A DNA stretch of 64,000 nt from SZUA-365 sp049663345 (GCA_049663345.1 JBATDG010000061.1:8645-72644); one strand, 5' to 3'. Shown: positions 1 through 9,370, counted from the first letter of the stretch. Made by a program: numbers and translations. The notes: generated by a model not told the origin, from the letters alone.

Positions 1-1589
1 AGCTGGTAGCCGCCTGCATAAGGGGAAGCATTCTTGTACTGACTGAGGACGCCGACGATGTCGAAGCTGCCGCCCGGAGCAGGTTGTCCGGCGAACGGCA
101 CATCGTTGTCCACGCGCACGTCAAGTTCATTCGTGCCATCCGAGAGTTTGTAATTGACGCCCGATCCCGTGACGGTCCATGCCGTCGTATTCACCGTCAC
201 GCCGTTGATGCGCAGCAGCGTACTTTCATATAATTCCTTGCCCGCGAGTCCGTCGCCGAGGACATCACTTATCGTCACGACAATCGGCGTGACCACATTG
301 CCGGTGGAGGGTTTCGCATCCACGGTGACCTGCTCCATTTCCGTCAGTCCGTTGAACTGTGTGATGGTGCCGGTAATGGTCACTTCGTCGCCGATGCTGA
401 CGGAATCACTGAAATTGAAATCGTAGACCGCGATGCCGCCGGTATGATCCTGTACGTAGGCCGGTGAACCAAACTGATTCGACACAGTTACGATGCCGTT
501 GACGGTGACAATTTCACCGAGTTTGATCGGCACGCCTGTCGAATTATTTTCACGCGCCTCGGCGATGGGGATGGGTCCGCCGCGCACGAACACCGCCGGG
601 GGATTCTGAATCGGCAGATAGGTCCCGCTTCCGGAAGTGAGAATCGCGATGACGTAGTTGCCGGTATTGCCCGGGGCGGTGAGTCCGCGCACCGTGATGG
701 TCGCGGCGGTTTCTGAGAAAATGAGTCTGTCGAGCAGCAGTGTGTCTCCGCTTGTGGACATCTCCGCCTGCATGCGCGTATCTACCCCGGCATCGTCGAC
801 GGAGCCGGTCCAGCCGAAATCTGACGGTACCACAATTTTCATCGCATTAATCTGATAGGCGGGATCCGGTGTGAACGTGATCGGAAGGTCGAAGCTGTCG
901 CCGGCTTTGAGCGTACCCACAGTAACGGTGGCGGAACCTGAGCCGTCGGCGCTCAGAGGTTCGGTACCGCTTTTGGAACTCTGTGGATTGCGTCCCCCGG
1001 TCTGCGCCACAAAATCGGCAGCGTTGTTATCCGAATCCCAGCCGTTGCCCGCGAGTTCTTCCGTTCCGCCTGAGGCCAGCGACGACGCAGTTGAGGAAGC
1101 GGATGCTTTTCTTTCCACGCTATTGTCATTCGCTGTTTCGCCATGATTCGGTGCGACAGCGCCTTCCGGATCGTTACCGGTTCCGAAGCCCACGCGGTCG
1201 ATTGCGACGCTCGCAGCTGTCGTAATGCGGAGGCCGCCATTGTCGGCGAGTCCTGAAGCACCCCACGCAGCATCAGCCGCTGGAGTACCTGACCAGGTAG
1301 GTCCGGCAAAAAGGAAATAAGACTTCGGGGGCATGACTGTCCCTTGTGCCACGGTCGTCAACGCGTTGTAGGAGGTCCCTGCCGCGGAGCGGTATTCCAG
1401 TTTCCAGCCCGAAATATCAACGGGTGCATTCGTCGGATTATAAATCTCAACGAATTCACCGACCGCATTTCCGGCTGCGCCTCGTGTAGCGAATTCACTG
1501 ATGACCACATGGTTTGCCACCTGTGACTGTGCGGAAATTGCGCCAAGCATGCATGCGAATGCAACCGCCATTGTAAAGGAATACCTCAT
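1..1589 (-). CDS. Secreted lamin-tail-domain protein, 3' end outside window
   Basis: Open frame read from the minus strand; it begins at an ATG at 1589 and runs off the left edge (529 codons seen). Residues 1-21 form a signal peptide ending in A-Q. About residues 25-140 match a lamin-tail domain (VVISEFATRG, then GEFVEIYNPT and ISGWKLEYR), a domain common in secreted bacterial nucleases and surface proteins. A later stretch near residue 390 (GEIVTVNGIVTV, then AYVQDHTGGIAVYDF) looks like the OB-fold found in YhcR/DUF5689-type proteins. The combination suggests an exported protein, perhaps nuclease-linked or anchored by type IX secretion, but the C-terminus that would decide this is missing. 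The frame is consistent throughout. The opposite strand also carries sizeable ORFs, which look like shadows. Confidence 0.75.
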   Translation of the reverse strand, partial: MRYSFTMAVAFACMLGAISAQSQVANHVVISEFATRGAAGNAVGEFVEIYNPTNAPVDISGWKLEYRSAAGTSYNALTTVAQGTVMPPKSYFLFAGPTWSGTPAADAAWGASGLADNGGLRITTAASVAIDRVGFGTGNDPEGAVAPNHGETANDNSVERKASASSTASSLASGGTEELAGNGWDSDNNAADFVAQTGGRNPQSSKSGTEPLSADGSGSATVTVGTLKAGDSFDLPITFTPDPAYQINAMKIVVPSDFGWTGSVDDAGVDTRMQAEMSTSGDTLLLDRLIFSETAATITVRGLTAPGNTGNYVIAILTSGSGTYLPIQNPPAVFVRGGPIPIAEARENNSTGVPIKLGEIVTVNGIVTVSNQFGSPAYVQDHTGGIAVYDFNFSDSVSIGDEVTITGTITQFNGLTEMEQVTVDAKPSTGNVVTPIVVTISDVLGDGLAGKELYESTLLRINGVTVNTTAWTVTGSGVNYKLSDGTNELDVRVDNDVPFAGQPAPGGSFDIVGVLSQYKNASPYAGGYQ

Positions 1590-1668
1590 GCCTCTGCCTT
1601 TCAGATTGGGGGAAAAACACAATATAGCAAAATGCGCTACGTCATACGCAGAGCGCCCCTTGCCGCGC

Positions 1669-1702
1669 CGAAGTCCCGCGGAGCGGGACGAAGGCGGGTG
1701 CC
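1669..1702. repeat. Dispersed palindromic repeat (copy 1)
   Basis: A small palindrome (TCCCGCGGAGCGGGA) in a GC-rich phrase. A related inverted copy lies at about 63893-63925 with the same flanking words (GCCTTCGT, then CGGAACT/CGGGACT and CGGCG). It resembles REP-type dispersed intergenic elements. Confidence 0.4.
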
Positions 1703-1779
1703 TCTTTGACTTGTGCGGAAATCTCCGCATATTCCAAAATCTGTTGCCTATTTCAGGGGAGCGGAATAACCGTGATTGG

Positions 1780-2499
1780 ATGAAACGCGCACTCGTCATC
1801 ATACCGACCTATAATGAAGTGGAGAATGTCCGGACAATTATTCCGGATATCCTTCGACAGGACGAACGTCTGGAGGCGTTGGTCGTTGATGACAATTCAC
1901 CCGACGGAACCGGCGCCGAAGTGAAGCGCATGATGGCGGATAACCCGCGCCTTCATATTCTCGAGCGTGAGAAAAAAATGGGGCTCGGCACTGCCTATCT
2001 CGCGGGCTTCAAATACGCGATCGCGCAGGGGTATGATTATGTGTTCGAAATGGATGCTGATCATTCGCATTCACCGGACACCCTGCCCCGCTTCCTCGAA
2101 AGCATCGAGGAGTACGATCTCGTGCTGGGGTCGCGCTACATTCAAGGCGTGAATGTGATCAACTGGCCGATGAAGCGCCTGCTCCTCAGCTATTTCGCCA
2201 ATCAATATACACGCATTGTCACGGGTCTTCCTGTGCGCGACGCTACGGGCGGATTCAAATGCTTCCGTGTCGAAGTGCTCAAGGCGATCGACCTTGACCG
2301 CGTGCGCAGCAACGGCTATTCCTTCCAGATCGAGATGAGCTTCAAGGCCTGGAAGAAAGGATTCCGTCTGCATGAGATTCCGATCATCTTCATGGACCGC
2401 CGTGTCGGCACATCGAAGATGTCAAAGAAAATCGTTCGCGAGGCCGTGACCATGGTCTGGCGCCTGCGTATTCAGAGCATCCTCGGTCGGGTCCGCTGA
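1780..2499 (+). CDS. Polyprenol monophosphomannose synthase (GT2)
   Basis: 239 aa family 2 glycosyltransferase resembling the catalytic domain of dolichyl/polyprenyl-phosphate mannose synthases (Dpm1/Ppm1). These transfer mannose from GDP-mannose to a lipid phosphate at the cytoplasmic membrane face. Visible motifs are VIIPTYNE near the N-terminus, VVDDNSPDGTG, the metal-binding EMDADHSH (DxD type) near residue 90, LGSRY, and DATGGFKCF. No membrane anchor follows, as in the short single-domain form. The reading frame is open much further upstream, but homology begins at the ATG at 1780. A purine-rich AGGGGAG lies about 18 bases upstream, further than usual. No clear operon partner. Confidence 0.85.
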   Translation: MKRALVIIPTYNEVENVRTIIPDILRQDERLEALVVDDNSPDGTGAEVKRMMADNPRLHILEREKKMGLGTAYLAGFKYAIAQGYDYVFEMDADHSHSPDTLPRFLESIEEYDLVLGSRYIQGVNVINWPMKRLLLSYFANQYTRIVTGLPVRDATGGFKCFRVEVLKAIDLDRVRSNGYSFQIEMSFKAWKKGFRLHEIPIIFMDRRVGTSKMSKKIVREAVTMVWRLRIQSILGRVR

Positions 2500-2597
2500 C
2501 CCATGCGCGACTGGCAGATCGCATCGCCTCCGTCGCGTCGCCCATATGCTCCGACTCGCACAGTTTGCACGAAAGAAATTTTCTTTCTCCCGTGTTC

Positions 2598-2628
2598 TTG
2601 ACAAATATTATTCTCTTCACTATATTTG
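2598..2628 (+). promoter_or_regulatory. Promoter of tRNA-Glu
   Basis: TTGACA at 2598-2603, exactly 17 bases, then TATATTTG at 2621-2628. The tRNA begins 8 bases later. The -10 box matches both sigma-70 TATAAT and the Bacteroidota TAnnTTTG form. Confidence 0.75.
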
Positions 2629-2636
2629 AAGACTAG

Positions 2637-2709
2637 GCACCCATCGACTAGAGGCCTAGGTCGCCACCCTTTCACGGTGAAAACACGGGTTCGAATCCCG
2701 TTGGGTGTA
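2637..2709 (+). tRNA. tRNA-Glu (anticodon TTC)
   Basis: A 73-base cloverleaf without encoded CCA. Acceptor arms GCACCCA and TGGGTGT pair (the first pair is G-U), with A as discriminator. The D arm is GACT/GGTC with loop AGAGGCCTA. The anticodon loop is CTTTCAC (anticodon TTC, glutamate). The T arm is ACGGG-TTCGAAT-CCCGT. The anticodon stem has one C-A mismatch at its top. It follows a strong promoter and precedes a terminator, so it is a single-gene transcription unit. Confidence 0.93.
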
Positions 2710-2714
2710 CGATG

Positions 2715-2742
2715 AAAAAGCCCCGCAATCGCGGGGCTTTTT
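2715..2742 (+). terminator. Rho-independent terminator after tRNA-Glu
   Basis: Perfect stem GCCCCGC/GCGGGGC with loop AATC, flanked by A5 before and T5 after, so it could act in both directions. Confidence 0.85.
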
Positions 2743-2889
2743 CTGTTTACTGTTGGGAGGTAGTTCTCAGAGATTTGCCGATTTTCTTTATCAATCTCGG
2801 CTTTGGATTTTTGGAAGGCAGCAGCAGTGATCACATGATCCGATCTGTCTCAGTACAGGAAAGCCTGTCTCCTTTTTTTCACTCACCGC

Positions 2890-3477
2890 TTAAAATTCCA
2901 CGGTCACCACATTGCTTTTACCTTTGAAAGGCGTGCTGTTCCGAACCGCGACCATCGCTTCAGGGTCGTGTACGCCCAATGGTGTTCCGATCCAATCCAT
3001 TTGCGGCCTGTTCTCATAATAAAATACGATTTCAAATTGACCGGTCGTGTCTGGCTGCAGAAGACTAGAAGATATCCACGCTCCAAGGTCGCAACTGTCG
3101 CCTGGTTCCAGTACCACCACTTCATCCTGTCTGAGCGCGTTGATACTGCCGCAGCGCAGCCGGTCGGATTTCGGAGTATCCTGAGGGTGCGACACTCCAA
3201 GTAGTCCCTCCTGTTTTTGTCTTCGTACAAAGGACCATCCGATACAAGGCGTACGCATATGGTCCAGGCTCCCGTCGCCGGGCAGTACGATGGTGTATGG
3301 CGTCTGCCCACGGTTCACCAAGGCAGCCCTCAGATTCATACCAGACCTGACGGAAAGCACGACATCGATCAAAGGCTGAGGTTCGGGCGCTATGCCCTGA
3401 TCACACGAATTGGTGCAGATCGAAACCAATATGACAGCGATGCACCACTGTCGACAGACTCGGTTGCCTGGAAGCAT
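2890..3477 (-). CDS. Putative lipoprotein, unknown function
   Basis: 195 aa. The chosen ATG at 3477 gives a classic lipoprotein signal: charged N-terminus, hydrophobic stretch AVILVSI, then a lipobox-like TNSC followed by Asp. GAGG lies a few bases upstream of this ATG; the frame is open 20 codons further, but those residues are not signal-like. The mature part has a beta-rich pattern (VVLEPGDSCDLG, VNRGQTPYTIVLPGDGS) suggesting a small immunoglobulin-like domain of the kind in intracellular-proteinase-inhibitor or DUF4625-like families. I do not recognise the family with certainty. It lies upstream-to-downstream behind the propeller gene at 3622 on the same strand. Confidence 0.6.
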   Translation of the reverse strand: MLPGNRVCRQWCIAVILVSICTNSCDQGIAPEPQPLIDVVLSVRSGMNLRAALVNRGQTPYTIVLPGDGSLDHMRTPCIGWSFVRRQKQEGLLGVSHPQDTPKSDRLRCGSINALRQDEVVVLEPGDSCDLGAWISSSLLQPDTTGQFEIVFYYENRPQMDWIGTPLGVHDPEAMVAVRNSTPFKGKSNVVTVEF

Positions 3478-3621
3478 TACGTTACCTCGGGTTTTCTTCT
3501 TACGATTGAATCTATCTGTTTCAAACGCAACGCGCAAGGTTGAGTTATTTCACTTCTCACCCAGTATTGACGTGGACAATTGGTGAAATCGGAAAGATGT
3601 TCAAGCGTCCTCCGCCATCTC

Positions 3622-5766
3622 TCAACGCACGATCAGCATTCTGCCGGCGGCACCGCAATCGCCGGTTGCGTGGATGATGTATGCGCCCCTGGACAGGGAC
3701 GGCAGGCGCAGGGAAAGGATGTTGCGGCCTGTGATCGCTTCCCCGTCGTACAGAACGGCGCAGCTCCGGCCAAGAAGATCGGACAATACGATTCTGAACA
3801 AGCCGCCGCGGGAGACAGTGATCGGCAATTGAAAATGCTCCGACACTGGCTGCGGCCAGGGTGAACCGAGGACGATGCTCTCCGGGAACAGCGTTTGAGA
3901 CGGCCTTTCTACGGTAAGCAGCTCTTGATCGATCCGGCGGATATATGGTCCCACCGTTGTCACGACCAGCAGCGTCCCATCCGGCAGCGCCTCGATCGCC
4001 TGACATTGGTAGGTGTTCGGTAGTTCCTCTCGCAGCCATTCTCCCTTACCACCTCGCATCGAAAACACAAGGCCGCTGTCGGCACAAATAAAAACTGCAC
4101 GTGAACTCGCTATGGTGACTCCCCTGAGTTCGACGGTGTCGGAGATCCGATACTCGTCCCAGGTTTCACCGTAGCACTGCGACATGAAAACATGACCATT
4201 CTGGCCGATCGCGACGATGGTATTTTCATGGACCTCGACATCCGTGAACGTCACGCGGCTCGGCGCCCTGTACTCGTCCCAGTGTTTTCCCCAGTCGTTC
4301 GTCACATACACATAGCCACCTGAGCCAGCGACAGCGCCCGTGCGCCTGTCCTGCGAGAACGACATGCACTGCATATTCCCGTCTGTGGGGAAGACCTCCT
4401 TCCACGTCGTTCCGCCGTCCGTACTGCGCTGGACATCGCCTCCACAGCATGCCAGGATTTCTTGCGACGTGACATACGTCATGGCGGTCACCCCGCCACC
4501 ATAGCCAACGTTTCGCTCGGCGATCTTGATGAAATGCTGCCATCCGGGCATGGCGTAATAGATATACTCTTTGCCGGAGAGTCGTTCGATCAATATGGCG
4601 GTATCCCTGTCATAGCCGGCGAAGCAGCGTTGCCGACGATTCCCGTACTGATCTCTATCAGGTAATTGCAAAACTGTTTCGTACTCTATTCGTTGGATGC
4701 TCTGGATCCCGTCCGCAGCGATCCGGATGTAGCGCATGTCGTTGTCATCCGACCAGCTGAAGAGGGACCCGTCGGGCAGGGTACTCGATCTGTTTCCCCA
4801 ATTGATATACGCAGGTGATGTCCAGTATTTCGATCCCTTGGACAGGAATCCAGATTCCCCATCTGCACCAAGCAACTGAATGGTGCTTTCGCTCTCCGCA
4901 CCGATTCCCCGGAGGAGAGACCAGTAAGCAGACGTCCCACTGTACGGGTCGAATCTGATGTTGTAAAGCCTCCCGCCCATGAGCACACGCATGGCCTGCG
5001 TATCCTTATACCATAACTCCGTCACCGCAGCCGGGTGCGCCCAGACGTTCGACCTCCATGATGTACCGAAATCAGACGACAGCCAGATGTATTCGCCTGC
5101 TCCTGCCATCGCTGCCTGCGTAGTGTCGGTATTGACGGCGAGACAATAGTAACTGTGCGACAGAAAGCTGCTTTCAAACCAGGTTTCCCCGTCATCGCCG
5201 CTCCGGCATGTTCGACCCTGCTGTCCGGCCACTACAATCCGTTTACCCGGGAGATGGACCGCATCGAAAAGCGAGTCCACATCCGTCTTATGACGAAGAG
5301 CCCAGCTGCCGCCGCCATTGCGTGTAAGCCAGATTTCACCGGGCACGGAGAGTGCGATGCCGGAATCCGCGGTCCAGAAATGCATCTTGAGTATGGAATG
5401 ATCGGTGAACGGAGGCAGTTCAGACCAGGTCCGTCCGTTGTCCATCGTGCGGAACCATAAACCGTCCTCGCCGGCAGCGTAGCCGTTCTCTCCGCCACGC
5501 ATAGTGATCGTACGCAGTGCTCTTCCACCAGTCTGAAGAAACTCCAGCGTCCAGTATGACGTGGTTTCCCCGCGGTGAAAAATCGCTCCGTTCTCGCCGA
5601 CCGCGAGAAATCCCCCACCCTGCAGTGCCACCATGTCATGAGGCTGGACGTAACAATTCGGCTGAAAGATGGTCTTCCACCCATTCTGTGCCGACGCAAT
5701 CGACGTCAGGCCAGACAGCAGCGACACTGCCACCATGATCGTGAGACACTGAGATTTCCGGACCAT
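3622..5766 (-). CDS. Secreted YCF48/BNR-type beta-propeller with T9SS sorting domain
   Basis: 714 aa. A signal peptide covers residues 1-27 (ends SIASAQ). The body holds repeated Asp-box-like motifs (DNGRTW, DDGETW, DFGTSW, DGGTTW, DWGKHW, YGETWDEY) spaced 40-90 residues apart, as in sialidase/YCF48-like beta-propellers. The last 90 residues resemble a type IX secretion sorting domain: a WPQP start, FRIVLSDLLGRS in the middle, RGAYIIHATG and a terminal LIVR. The start ATG follows GGGAGTAGG. The protein is probably exported and surface-attached or released; no enzymatic residues are evident. Confidence 0.8.
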   Translation of the reverse strand: MVRKSQCLTIMVAVSLLSGLTSIASAQNGWKTIFQPNCYVQPHDMVALQGGGFLAVGENGAIFHRGETTSYWTLEFLQTGGRALRTITMRGGENGYAAGEDGLWFRTMDNGRTWSELPPFTDHSILKMHFWTADSGIALSVPGEIWLTRNGGGSWALRHKTDVDSLFDAVHLPGKRIVVAGQQGRTCRSGDDGETWFESSFLSHSYYCLAVNTDTTQAAMAGAGEYIWLSSDFGTSWRSNVWAHPAAVTELWYKDTQAMRVLMGGRLYNIRFDPYSGTSAYWSLLRGIGAESESTIQLLGADGESGFLSKGSKYWTSPAYINWGNRSSTLPDGSLFSWSDDNDMRYIRIAADGIQSIQRIEYETVLQLPDRDQYGNRRQRCFAGYDRDTAILIERLSGKEYIYYAMPGWQHFIKIAERNVGYGGGVTAMTYVTSQEILACCGGDVQRSTDGGTTWKEVFPTDGNMQCMSFSQDRRTGAVAGSGGYVYVTNDWGKHWDEYRAPSRVTFTDVEVHENTIVAIGQNGHVFMSQCYGETWDEYRISDTVELRGVTIASSRAVFICADSGLVFSMRGGKGEWLREELPNTYQCQAIEALPDGTLLVVTTVGPYIRRIDQELLTVERPSQTLFPESIVLGSPWPQPVSEHFQLPITVSRGGLFRIVLSDLLGRSCAVLYDGEAITGRNILSLRLPSLSRGAYIIHATGDCGAAGRMLIVR

Positions 5767-5861
5767 TACCTACTCCCGGGTTTGTAACACACCCCTGACA
5801 GACACACCAACGGCCTGAAAGTTCCTTCAGACGGGGCGGATACTGCGCTTGCCGGCATCTC

Positions 5862-6152
5862 TCATCGAACAATCAGCAATGGCACGCTGGCACGGTTCGC
5901 TTCGCTTTGCAGTACGATCCGGTACTGCCCGGAAGATAGAGCGGACACGTCGAGGCGAATGGCCTATTGGCTTCCAACTATGCTCGCGAGGGAAATGCGC
6001 AAATGCTGCCGACCAAGCATATCGAGCACGATGATATTGGCGGACGACGAACCCTGAACTGCGCGGGCTGGTTCCATTATCCCTGGGTTGGGTCTACGTT
6101 CCTTCAAGTGCCTCCGGTCGGCCCGAGTCGGCTCAATCACTTCGGGTTTCAC
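5862..6152 (-). pseudogene. Remnant of a T9SS-sorted protein (C-terminal domain only)
   Basis: Reading the minus strand gives the second half of a type IX sorting domain (NIIVLDMLGRQHLRISL, an in-frame TAG at 5964-5966, then DVSALSSGQYRIVL and a terminal LLIVR before TGA at 5862). Both halves are in the same frame, so a single nonsense codon separates them. Nothing upstream resembles the protein body. It is best read as the decayed tail of a lost secreted-protein gene between two intact ones. The surrounding 5767-6462 holds no other gene. Confidence 0.65.
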
Positions 6153-6462
6153 CCATCCAATTCGTTCTCAGCTTCGGATTTGCACACTTCAACCAGATCG
6201 TACATCCGTTTCAGGTCTTCAATGAATTGGTTCGATGAGATCGCCTCATGGAGTACCGAACAAGATGATCCGCAGATTTCGAAAAAGATTTGCCGATTTT
6301 CTTTTGATGCAGAAGCACCTCAGGGTGTACGTTTGTCCGAGGATGGGAGCGCTTGGGAAAAGTGCCGGGGCAAGTGGGAATCGATTAAACCCTGCTCCGC
6401 TTTCGATGGTCAGAAATCCATATCTTCTTTCATCACCTGACACAACGAGATCTGGAGAAATC

Positions 6463-7959
6463 ATGTATAGATCGCTCAGCATACCCATTATCGCCGTTTG
6501 CATCCTGACTTCCATGCAATCGACTTCGTTCGCTCAGAGCTATAAAGTCGTCGACACGGGTGTGCATACATTCTACAGCAATTCCGCTGTCATTTCCGCT
6601 CCTGCAGTGAATGCGGCGTTTTACGGACAGGACGCCGGCTACGAAGGGAATCAGCCGTCCTACACCGACAATGGCGACGGCACGGTTACCGACAACGTCA
6701 CAGGGTTGATGTGGCAGAAAGACATGGGAGTGAAAACATCCTATGCAAATGCAATGGTCAAAGCGGATACCATGATATTGGGCGGCTACGACGACTGGCG
6801 CGTGCCCACCATCAAGGAGTTGTATTCACTGATCCTGTTTACCGGCAGGGTGCGGGGAGAAGTCGCGATCAACAAGTTTATCGACACCACAGTTTTTATT
6901 CAGCCGCTCGGCGATACAAATGCCGGTGAGAGGGAAATCGATGCACAGACCTGGTCCTCAACGCAGTACCGCGGACTGACTTTCCAGAGAGATACGACGG
7001 TGTTCGGCGTCAATTTCATTGACGGACGCATTAAAGGCTACCCCAAGTACAAGCCGGGAAGCGGAAACACCACTCCGAACACGATGTATTTTCGCATGGT
7101 TCGGGGAAATCCGGCCTACGGCAGCAATGACTTCGTTGACAATGCTGATGGAACGATTACTGACCGCGCCACGGGACTGATGTGGCAGCAGGCCGATGAC
7201 GGCGTTGCCCGCGACTGGGAACATGCGCTCGAGTACGCGGAGAATGATACAATCGCAGGATACTCCGATTGGCGTCTACCCGATATCAAGGAATTGCAGA
7301 GCATTCTCGATTATACACGCGGACCGCAATCCACCAAAAGTGCGGCAATCGATCCCCAGTTCACCACGACCAGCATCCTGGATCCGGATGGAAAGCCGGG
7401 ACAATACCCGTTTTTCTGGAGCGGTACGTCTCATCTTGATGGGGCAAATCCGTATTCATCGGCCGCATACGCGGCCTTCGGAGAAGCACAGGGAAAGATG
7501 AATAACACGCTGATGGACGTACACGGCGCAGGAGCGCAGCGCAGCGATCCGAAATCCGGGATAGCGGCGGATTATCCGCAATTCTTTGGTCCTCAGGGCG
7601 ATGTTCGCTACGTGTACAATTACGTTCGCTGCGTCAGAACGGTGGACGGAACCACCGGCGCGAATGAGCTCCGGACCATTCCGGAGCAGTGTACACTCGG
7701 GCAGAGTTACCCCAACCCTGCTGTGTCTGCTACGACGATCCCGTACCAGCTGCAAAGCAGCGGAATGGTGTCCCTGACGGTCCACGACCTCCTGGGGAGA
7801 CAGGTCGCCACGCTGGTTCATCAGGACGCTGCGGCAGGGACTCACACGGTTTCGTTTCGGACAGAAAATCTCGCGTCTGGACTGTATTTCTATCAACTCC
7901 GCACTGCCACACAAACGCTGATGAATTCCATGGTCGTCGCCCCGACGAGGGGGCAGTGA
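6463..7959 (+). CDS. Secreted protein with two DUF1566 domains and T9SS sorting domain
   Basis: 498 aa. The start ATG at 6463 follows GGAGAAA and opens a clear signal peptide (ends SFAQ, residue 25). Two copies of the DUF1566/Lcl C-terminal domain follow, each beginning with a DNGDGTVTD-type motif and TGLMWQ (near residues 69-86 and about 240-257) and containing DWRVPTIKEL or DWRLPDIKEL. DUF1566 occurs in cell-surface and pathway-end proteins of unclear biochemical role. The C-terminal 80 residues are a sorting domain (QSYPNPA, HDLLGRQVATLV, SGLYFYQL). The stop codon overlaps the start of the next gene (TGATG), so both are probably co-translated. Confidence 0.8.
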   Translation: MYRSLSIPIIAVCILTSMQSTSFAQSYKVVDTGVHTFYSNSAVISAPAVNAAFYGQDAGYEGNQPSYTDNGDGTVTDNVTGLMWQKDMGVKTSYANAMVKADTMILGGYDDWRVPTIKELYSLILFTGRVRGEVAINKFIDTTVFIQPLGDTNAGEREIDAQTWSSTQYRGLTFQRDTTVFGVNFIDGRIKGYPKYKPGSGNTTPNTMYFRMVRGNPAYGSNDFVDNADGTITDRATGLMWQQADDGVARDWEHALEYAENDTIAGYSDWRLPDIKELQSILDYTRGPQSTKSAAIDPQFTTTSILDPDGKPGQYPFFWSGTSHLDGANPYSSAAYAAFGEAQGKMNNTLMDVHGAGAQRSDPKSGIAADYPQFFGPQGDVRYVYNYVRCVRTVDGTTGANELRTIPEQCTLGQSYPNPAVSATTIPYQLQSSGMVSLTVHDLLGRQVATLVHQDAAAGTHTVSFRTENLASGLYFYQLRTATQTLMNSMVVAPTRGQ

Positions 7960-9260
7960 TGATTGTCATGAACCGCGTTCGCATCCTGGTCGTGATCGCC
8001 AGTGCTCTTTGCTTGGTCTGTCTTTTTTATTCGACCAGTTTCGCTCAGCAGACGAACGCCTCCATTGCGTGGCGCTTCGCTGTCATTGGAGACACGCATG
8101 TCGGATCATCAGATACACTCGCCGAGATGATTCCATGGCTGCTGGCCGACAGCATCGATTGTCTGCTGCTCCCCGGCGATATCGTGGAAGGTGGACTTGG
8201 TTGTACAACCCCACAATTGCGTACGGAACTGGAATCCTGGGAAAACATTCTCGCGCCCCTGACTGCGAAGGGCATCGGCATTTTCCCCATCCGCGGCAAC
8301 CATGAAGCTGATGCGCGAAACAACCTCACGGTCTGGAATTCTTTTTTTTCCGGGTCGGCGCAGCTGCCTCAGAACGGTCCCGTGGACGAGGTGAATCGTA
8401 CTTACTCATTCACGCTGCACAACGCGCTGTTCATAGCACTGGATCAGTATCAGTCCATCCACACTGTGAATCAGGACTGGCTTGACGAGCAGCTCGAAGC
8501 AAGTTCTGCTCCGCATATTTTCGTTTTCGGCCATGAGCCGGCTTTCAAGGTGTTTCATGCCGATTGTCTTGACGACTCGATCTTCGCGCGGGACCGTTTC
8601 TGGCAAAGTCTCACACGTGCCGGCGTTCAAGTGTACTTTTGCGGACACGACCATTTTATCGACGTTGCACGGATCGATGATCATGACGGTGATGTGAACA
8701 ATGATGTGTACCAGTATCTCGTCGGAACAGGCGGCGGGTGGCGTATGGATAAATACAGCAACTACAATGGAGATAATGGGTCCTATACCCCGGAGCGGCT
8801 GTTTCATGAAATGCAACACGGGTATACCCTGGTCGAAGTAAGCGGCGATGGCGACGACGACCGCGATGTCCGCATCAGCTGGAAACCACGGCGCTGGGAT
8901 TCATCTACGGCCTCCGCCGTTTACGACACCGCAGCGTATGTCCTCACCTACACGGCGGATTCTCCGACCGGCGTCCGCGATGCCGACCAACCCATTCCCG
9001 AAACAGCGCTGACCGGGAATTACCCGAACCCCATGTCCTCGACAACGACGCTTCGATACGTCCTGAATGCGCCCGGGCAGGTGAGCATCACAATTCACGA
9101 CATCTTTGGACAGCAACTCTGCCAATTGCTGAATGCCGAGCAGAGCGCCGGCTGGAAACAGCTGAGCTGGGATGCCGGCACGCTGCCCACAGGCATATAC
9201 ATGGCAGTGCTGCGCAGCGGTTCGACAGTTTCAATGAGGGAAATTGCTCTTATTCGATGA
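7959..9260 (+). CDS. Secreted calcineurin-like metallophosphoesterase with T9SS sorting domain
   Basis: 433 aa. A signal peptide ends at SFAQQ near residue 30. The metallophosphoesterase core shows every metal-ligand motif: GDTHVG (DxH), PGDIVEGG (GD), RGNHEAD (GNHE), GHEPAF and CGHDHF. It probably hydrolyses phosphomonoesters or diesters outside the cell; the substrate cannot be read from sequence. The last 75 residues form a type IX sorting domain (NYPNPMSSTTTLRY, IHDIFGQQL, TGIYMAVL). The start ATG overlaps the preceding stop and follows GAGGGGG; a second ATG three codons in is possible. With its neighbour it forms a two-gene exported-protein operon. Confidence 0.85.
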   Translation: MIVMNRVRILVVIASALCLVCLFYSTSFAQQTNASIAWRFAVIGDTHVGSSDTLAEMIPWLLADSIDCLLLPGDIVEGGLGCTTPQLRTELESWENILAPLTAKGIGIFPIRGNHEADARNNLTVWNSFFSGSAQLPQNGPVDEVNRTYSFTLHNALFIALDQYQSIHTVNQDWLDEQLEASSAPHIFVFGHEPAFKVFHADCLDDSIFARDRFWQSLTRAGVQVYFCGHDHFIDVARIDDHDGDVNNDVYQYLVGTGGGWRMDKYSNYNGDNGSYTPERLFHEMQHGYTLVEVSGDGDDDRDVRISWKPRRWDSSTASAVYDTAAYVLTYTADSPTGVRDADQPIPETALTGNYPNPMSSTTTLRYVLNAPGQVSITIHDIFGQQLCQLLNAEQSAGWKQLSWDAGTLPTGIYMAVLRSGSTVSMREIALIR

Positions 9261-9370
9261 ACGGCCGCTTCGTCAGCAGCTAATTCAACATGGAGAACAA
9301 TTGATCATCGATAAATGTGAAGTGCTGCAAAGATGTAGATACCGGGGTTTCCAGGGTTTTAGCCAGCCAA

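Noticed and set aside
2545..2594. GAAAGAAA/TTTCTTTC palindrome as a terminator of the mannosyltransferase gene
   Set aside because: AT-only short stem directly above the tRNA promoter; too weak to call.
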